Source of the DNA: CALIBK01 sp037444165
GTDB lineage: Bacteria; Desulfobacterota; BSN033; UBA1163
Assembly (NCBI GenBank): GCA_037444165.1
Contig: JBBIMX010000080.1
Location: forward strand, 1-11,145
Direction: 5' to 3'
DNA length: 11,145 nucleotides
The stretch's first letter is position 1. The number at the start of each line of letters is the position of its first letter. Positions 7,066 to 11,145 of the stretch are shown piece after piece. The translations under genes and the position numbers were made by a program. The notes below the pieces were generated by a model. It did no database searches. It saw nothing but the letters and a program-made list of their open reading frames with translations, and had not been told where the DNA came from.

Positions 7066-8382
7066 ATGTATCCATCAGGTGGAGTAAAACATCTAAAATG
7101 GGCTTTCCTTTTTATCCTTGTATTCCTGTTAGGTGTGATCATCGGCCTTGGCCGTCTTCATCGAGTCTCTGCTCTTTCCAATACCACCTATGAGGAGCTT
7201 AAGGTTTTTACCGATGTCCTTGGACTTTTACAAAAAGAATATGTGGAGGAAACAAAGTCGAAAGACCTGATCTACGGGGCCATCAAAGGGATGGTCGAAA
7301 CGTTGGATCCCCATTCAGCTTTTCTTCCTCCCAATCTTTATAAAGAGATGCAGGAAGAGACCAGGGGAAGATTTGAGGGGATAGGAATTGAGATTACCCT
7401 TAAGGAAGGGATTCTTACGGTCGTCTCCCCTATTGAAAATACCCCTGCCTATAAAGCAGGAATTCAGGCAGGAGATCAGATCCTCAAGATTGAAGGAGAG
7501 TCTACAAAGAACCTGACCCTGATCGAGTGTGTGAAAAGACTAAGGGGACCCAAGGGAAGTAAAGTCACCATCACGATCATGAGAGAGGGTTTTCCTAAAC
7601 CCCGGGAGATCACTCTGATTCGAGATGTGATTCCCATTCGAAGTGTTCGGTATGAAATTTTAGATAAGAATTATGGATATATTCGAATTTCACAGTTTCA
7701 GGAAAAGACAAGTAACGAGTTTGATAAGGCGGTTAAGGAATTGGAAGCCGCTTCGCAGGGTGGCCTAAAGGGACTGATCCTTGATCTACGAAACAATCCA
7801 GGAGGGCTTCTGGATCAGGCTGTGAAAATAGCGGATCGATTTATCGAATCAGGGCTCATTGTTTCTATGGAAGGGAGAAAAGAAGAGTCGAAAATGAAAT
7901 TCAATGCCCAACGTCAGGAGGATGACCTCACGAAGTATCCTCTTGTTGTCCTGGTCAATGGGGGAAGTGCCAGTGGTGCCGAGATCGTTGCGGGAGCGAT
8001 TCAGGATCATGGCCGAGGCATCCTTCTGGGGACTCAGACCTTCGGGAAAGGCTCCGTCCAAACTATCTTTTCTTTAAAGGATGGTTCTGGGCTTCGTCTG
8101 ACCACGGCCCGATATTACACTCCCAGCGGACGATCGATTCAAGCGAAAGGAATTGTGCCAGACATTATCGTAAAACCTACACTTCCTGAAGAAGAGAAGA
8201 TCGTTCCTCCCAAGACCCTCACAGAAAAGGACCTTGAGAGACATTTAGAAGATAAAGAGAAGGAGAAAGAGAAGCCAAAGAAGGAAGAGGGAAAAGAGAA
8301 GAAACCTGTAGATAATCAGCTCGAACGAGCCATTGAGCTCCTCAAAAGCTGGGAGATCTTCAAAAAAGTCGCCACGAAATAG
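7066..8382 (+). CDS. ctpA: Carboxy-terminal processing protease CtpA (peptidase S41)
   Basis: This 438-residue serine protease of the Prc/CtpA family should work on the outer face of the cytoplasmic membrane. An N-terminal hydrophobic segment (about 11-29) is a signal anchor or signal peptide. A PDZ domain spans about 103-178 (FEGIGIEITL to ITIMREG). The S41 core contains NGGSASGAEIVAGAI, with Ser303 as nucleophile, and TFGKGSVQ, with Lys328 and Gln332. The Ser-to-Lys spacing of 25 and Lys-to-Gln spacing of 4 equal those of characterised CtpB. The core ends near GIVPDIIVKPT. The last about 65 residues form a Lys/Glu-rich tail (about 373-418) ending in a short helical-looking segment. The start is set by AAGGAGG at 7054-7060; an upstream ATG at 7048 would add six residues. 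It follows the EnvC-like gene by 17 bases. Some CtpA proteases degrade cell-wall hydrolases, which suits this neighbourhood, but the substrate here is unknown. Confidence 0.95.
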   Translation: MYPSGGVKHLKWAFLFILVFLLGVIIGLGRLHRVSALSNTTYEELKVFTDVLGLLQKEYVEETKSKDLIYGAIKGMVETLDPHSAFLPPNLYKEMQEETRGRFEGIGIEITLKEGILTVVSPIENTPAYKAGIQAGDQILKIEGESTKNLTLIECVKRLRGPKGSKVTITIMREGFPKPREITLIRDVIPIRSVRYEILDKNYGYIRISQFQEKTSNEFDKAVKELEAASQGGLKGLILDLRNNPGGLLDQAVKIADRFIESGLIVSMEGRKEESKMKFNAQRQEDDLTKYPLVVLVNGGSASGAEIVAGAIQDHGRGILLGTQTFGKGSVQTIFSLKDGSGLRLTTARYYTPSGRSIQAKGIVPDIIVKPTLPEEEKIVPPKTLTEKDLERHLEDKEKEKEKPKKEEGKEKKPVDNQLERAIELLKSWEIFKKVATK

Positions 8383-8411
8383 ATAGAACAAACCCCATAG
8401 AACATAGAAGG

Positions 8412-8452
8412 ATGGGATTACCACTTTTCTAAGAAGAGGTGTTAAATCTCAT
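8412..8452. terminator. Possible hairpin between the convergent ctpA and acetyltransferase genes
   Basis: The 78-bp gap between two convergent genes contains ATGGGATT (8412-8419), able to pair with AATCTCAT (8445-8452) with one G-U pair. After an internal loop, CACTTTT pairs with AAGAGGTG-like bases using two G-U pairs. The position suits a bidirectional transcription stop. However, no U-tract follows on either strand and the stem is interrupted, so this is a weak call. Confidence 0.25.
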
Positions 8453-8460
8453 TCGTCGAG

Positions 8461-9072
8461 TTATAGAGGAAGGGAAGGTCTCTTCATCAACCAGATTGGA
8501 ACTCCAATAATCCTCTCTTCCCCTATCCTCTCGAATCCAAATCGTTGATAAAAGGGAAGATTGTTTGGGTTAGCCGTCTCCAGGTAACCACTCATTCCTT
8601 CCCGGTCAGTTAGCCCAACAATGTACTTTAACATTAAAGAACCGATCCCTTGCCTTTGTAGAGGAGGATCTACTCCAATAAATTCTAAATAGTAATGGGG
8701 CTCTGGTGGATGTCTTTTCCGAATGGCTCGACTCCATTTAAGCCATCTTCCCAATCCATAGAATCCTTTTCTCAAAACCGCATTCGATAGAATATAAAAA
8801 TAAGAAAGAAAAGACGGAGGATAGGTGCGAGGTGGATAGACCAAAGCGACTCCATAAATTTGATTGCCCTGCTTAATAGCTAGGGGCAATCGTTTAGGTC
8901 CTAATGTTTTAAGGGTAAGCTCAAAGACTAATTTTAAGCGGCTGAACCGTTTTTCGGCATCCAAACCTCGAAGAATTGAGATGAGGAGAGGATCGTTACA
9001 GAAGGCCTTGGCCAAAACTTCAGCGGCTTCTCTATACTGGCATAGAAGAAGGTTCGAAACAGAGGGAAGCAT
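8461..9072 (-). CDS. GNAT family N-acetyltransferase
   Basis: This 203-residue cytoplasmic protein has the Gcn5-related acetyltransferase fold and should transfer an acetyl group from acetyl-CoA to an amine. Motif A is clear: beta strand LEFIGVDP (129-136), then the pyrophosphate-binding loop QRQGIG (139-144) matching Q/RxxGxG/A, and helix SLMLKYI. Motif B follows as YLETANPNNLPFYQRFGFE (163-181), with the usual N-x-x-x-x-FY-x-x-x-GF pattern. The N-terminal half (EAAEVLAKAFCNDPLL) resembles a common environmental GNAT subgroup. The substrate cannot be read from the sequence. ATG at 9070-9072 is preceded on its strand by AAAGGA at about ten bases. It lies 13 bases after the MFS gene and is the last gene of the minus-strand operon, so it could modify the substrate carried by that transporter, but this is speculative. 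Confidence 0.9.
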   Translation of the reverse strand: MLPSVSNLLLCQYREAAEVLAKAFCNDPLLISILRGLDAEKRFSRLKLVFELTLKTLGPKRLPLAIKQGNQIYGVALVYPPRTYPPSFLSYFYILSNAVLRKGFYGLGRWLKWSRAIRKRHPPEPHYYLEFIGVDPPLQRQGIGSLMLKYIVGLTDREGMSGYLETANPNNLPFYQRFGFERIGEERIIGVPIWLMKRPSLPL

Positions 9073-9085
9073 TAAATGGATTCCT

Positions 9086-10243
9086 TTACTTTTCTCTCAT
9101 AAGGGCAATGGTAAGAAATGCAGCGATTAATGCCAGGAGGGCACCGAAGGAGAAGGCCCATTTGACTCCTAAAGCCTTCCAGATAAGTCCCATTAAGAGA
9201 CTGGCGGGAAAGGCGGCTATCCCGATGCAGAAATGGTAAGCCCCATAAGCCATTCCCCTTTTTTCTTCTTCCACGAGATCGGCCACCCAGGCCTTTTCTG
9301 TTCCCTCTGAGAGGCCGTAGAATAATCCATAAATGATGAATAGGATCCAGAGATGAGAGGATTTGGTCATATAAGCAAATCCCCAATATACTCCACTGTA
9401 TAGGAGCCATGCCAGAACCATCACCTTTCTTCTTCCAATTCGGTCCGAAAGACTTGCACCAGGAAGGGAGAAAATTGTTTTCGAGAGATGGAAAACAAAC
9501 CAGAGAACAGGGATACTTACTACATTGAGTCCAAAATCCTGAGCCCTGAGCAAAAGGAAGGCATCACTTGAGTTTCCAAGAGTAAAGAGGGTGATAATGA
9601 GAAGGAAGGATTTAAACTTGCGATCCCAACTCTTCCAGTGAAGCCGTAGAGGAGGGGATTGGAGATCGGGCTCTTTGACGACCTCTTTTACTCCTCGCCA
9701 GAGAATAAAAAGACAGATCAAAGCCGGGACAGAAGCAAGAAGGAAGAGAATCCTTAAATCCTTTGTTAAAATAGCCAACAGGAGGGAAGCAACGAGAGGT
9801 CCTGTCATTGCCCCTGTATGGTCCATAGCGCGCTGAAACCCAAATGCCTTTCCCCTCTCATTGAGTTCGCACGATTGGGAGAGCAAGGCATCCCTCGGAG
9901 AGGCCCGAATTCCTTTTCCCACTCGATCAAAGAATCGAAGGAATAGAACCTGGGAGGGGGAGGTGGCCAGCCCAATGAGAGGACGAGTAAGAGAAGCAAG
10001 GAGATAACCTAAAAAGATGAGCCCCTTTCGTTTTCGAACACGATCCGACAGCCATCCGGAAAAGAGTTTTATAAAACTTGAAACACTCTCAGCAATCCCC
10101 TCGATGAGACCGATGAAAACCACTCCGGCTCCCAGGACGGTGTTAAGAAAAAGAGGGAGGAGGGGATAGATCATCTCGCTCGAGATATCATTAAATAGGC
10201 TCACCCATCCTAAATTCCGTACATTTTTTGAAAGTCGAAACAT
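9086..10243 (-). CDS. Major facilitator superfamily transporter
   Basis: This is a 385-residue inner-membrane secondary transporter with about 12 hydrophobic segments in two halves. After a short N-terminus comes the subgroup sequence FNDISSEMIYPLLPLFL. The MFS loop 2-3 motif appears as GWLSDRVRKRKG (about 63-74), and its echo between helices 8 and 9 as GASLSDRIGRRK (about 262-273). FDRVGKGIRASPRDALL (about 105-121) marks the helix 4 region and is shared by a broad family of mostly uncharacterised drug- or metabolite-efflux-like carriers. I cannot name the substrate. ATG 10243 is chosen as start. A TTG at 10261 in the same frame overlaps the TGA of the upstream gene as TTGA, follows AGGA by three bases, and would add six residues. 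Either start implies coupling to the AIR-synthase-like gene. An acetyltransferase follows 13 bases downstream. Confidence 0.93.
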   Translation of the reverse strand: MFRLSKNVRNLGWVSLFNDISSEMIYPLLPLFLNTVLGAGVVFIGLIEGIAESVSSFIKLFSGWLSDRVRKRKGLIFLGYLLASLTRPLIGLATSPSQVLFLRFFDRVGKGIRASPRDALLSQSCELNERGKAFGFQRAMDHTGAMTGPLVASLLLAILTKDLRILFLLASVPALICLFILWRGVKEVVKEPDLQSPPLRLHWKSWDRKFKSFLLIITLFTLGNSSDAFLLLRAQDFGLNVVSIPVLWFVFHLSKTIFSLPGASLSDRIGRRKVMVLAWLLYSGVYWGFAYMTKSSHLWILFIIYGLFYGLSEGTEKAWVADLVEEEKRGMAYGAYHFCIGIAAFPASLLMGLIWKALGVKWAFSFGALLALIAAFLTIALMREK

Positions 10244-10257
10244 AGAGGTCCATTCTA

Positions 10258-11145
10258 TCAAATTCCTGTATAGATTTTTAAAATTTCATCTCCCTTAAGA
10301 GGTTTTAATTCTTTACCTTCAATGCTCAACACTTTTGGAGGTCCTTTTTTTATTTTTCCGATGACCTGCATAGGGATGGAGGCTTTCTTAAATGCTTTCT
10401 CAAGGGATGACAGTTCATCAGATGGGAGGGCTAAGAGTAAGGCTCCAGATGCAATGGCCCCTAAAGGATTAATCCGAAATTCACGGCAAAGGATTCTGGA
10501 CTCTTCATAGATAAAAACTTTTTTTAAATCCACTTCGATCTGTTTTTTACATGCCCATGCCATCTCAATGATTCCGTTTATCAGACCTCCTTCGGTAGGA
10601 TCATGCATCGCATGGATATGAGCGGATTGAGAAGCAATTTGAGCCACTTCGAGTACATCTATTCCCGGACGGAAGATAAAATTCTTTGCTCTCCTAATGA
10701 AGGATGAGGAGTATCCCTTTTCCCGTAGTTCCTTTTCTTTCTCTCGGGCAATGATCGATGTCGCTTCGATACAGATGCCTTTTGCCAGGATAAGGAGATC
10801 TCCCTCTTTTGCCCCGCTCGTTTGAACCAACCGCTCTTTTTTAACCTCTCCAATCATGTGGCCTGAGAGGATAGGTCTATCTAATCCGGGAGTAATTTCA
10901 GTATGACCGCCAATAAGGGAGATCTTAAATTGCCGACAGGCTTTATGGATTTGAGAAAAGATCTTTTCAATCCATTTCTGATTTGTCCCTTTTTCAGGAA
11001 AAAGAAGAGTCGCCAAAAACCATTTTGGAATCCCTCCTCGGGTGGCAATATCATTCACATTGACGACCACTCCATAATATCCCATCTCCTCTGTGGTGAA
11101 GGTAATGGGATCTGAGGTGAGAATTAAGTATCGGTCATTTCCTTT
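10258..11145 (-). CDS. AIR-synthase-related protein (HypE/SelD/PurM superfamily), 5' end outside window
   Basis: At least 295 residues are visible and the frame runs open to the window edge, so the true start is not seen; ATG 11085 is internal, because the codons before it encode the conserved TSDPITF. The protein has the ATP-binding AIR synthase fold. Motifs, counted from the edge, are SDPITF (11-16), NVNDIATRGG (29-38), GGHTEITPGLDRP (79-91) and HDPTEGGLINGIIEMA (181-196). These match the HypE-like group in which Asp residues bind Mg-ATP. True HypE ends in a PRxC tail carrying the cysteine that is carbamoylated and dehydrated to thiocyanate; this protein ends IYTGI, with no Cys there, and no hyp gene is visible. 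It is therefore probably an AIR-synthase paralogue of unknown substrate rather than a hydrogenase maturation factor. It overlaps or adjoins the MFS gene and leads the operon visible here. Confidence 0.88.
   Translation of the reverse strand, partial: KGNDRYLILTSDPITFTTEEMGYYGVVVNVNDIATRGGIPKWFLATLLFPEKGTNQKWIEKIFSQIHKACRQFKISLIGGHTEITPGLDRPILSGHMIGEVKKERLVQTSGAKEGDLLILAKGICIEATSIIAREKEKELREKGYSSSFIRRAKNFIFRPGIDVLEVAQIASQSAHIHAMHDPTEGGLINGIIEMAWACKKQIEVDLKKVFIYEESRILCREFRINPLGAIASGALLLALPSDELSSLEKAFKKASIPMQVIGKIKKGPPKVLSIEGKELKPLKGDEILKIYTGI

Noticed and set aside
9072..9410. 112-codon minus-strand open frame inside the MFS gene
   Set aside because: It is an alternative frame of the MFS coding region, without motifs and overlapping conserved transporter sequence.

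Overview
The window reads as an ordinary chromosomal stretch of a Gram-negative bacterium. There are nine protein-coding genes, two of them cut by the window edges. I see no rRNA, tRNA, CRISPR array, insertion sequence or phage gene. The run ftsE-ftsX-envC-like-ctpA, next to nuoM-nuoN, resembles gene orders known from Desulfobacterota (former Deltaproteobacteria) and related phyla. By eye GC is slightly under 50%. The lineage is an inference from gene order, not a firm assignment.

Plus strand, 1-2366: the 3' part of nuoM and a complete nuoN, the last two proton-pumping membrane subunits of respiratory complex I. The nuoM reading frame is broken near base 70, close to the window edge. The 88-bp gap between the two genes holds an inverted repeat of the CGAAATCCGAA type.

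Plus strand, 2582-4169: a DUF763 protein of unknown function, probably with its own promoter, followed closely by a YbaK/EbsC-type aminoacyl-tRNA deacylase.

Plus strand, 4256-8382: a tightly packed cell-envelope unit, ftsE, ftsX, a catalytically degenerate EnvC-like LytM protein and the carboxy-terminal protease ctpA. Junctions are a 4-base overlap, a 1-base gap and a 17-base gap. By family knowledge, FtsE and FtsX form an ABC-type complex that drives conformational change in EnvC outside the cytoplasmic membrane, which activates septal peptidoglycan amidases. CtpA-type proteases act in the same compartment and in some bacteria control hydrolase levels. FtsE has Gln in place of the usual H-loop His.

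Minus strand, 11145-8461: a convergent operon of an AIR-synthase-fold protein (HypE/SelD/PurM superfamily, 5' end outside the window), an MFS transporter and a GNAT acetyltransferase, with junctions of about 14 bp or less. Its physiological role cannot be named from the window.

I found no convincing new multi-gene system. The most useful leads are the FtsE H-loop change, the unexplained DUF763-deacylase pair, the envelope unit with an EnvC lacking every zinc ligand, and the nuoM frame break.
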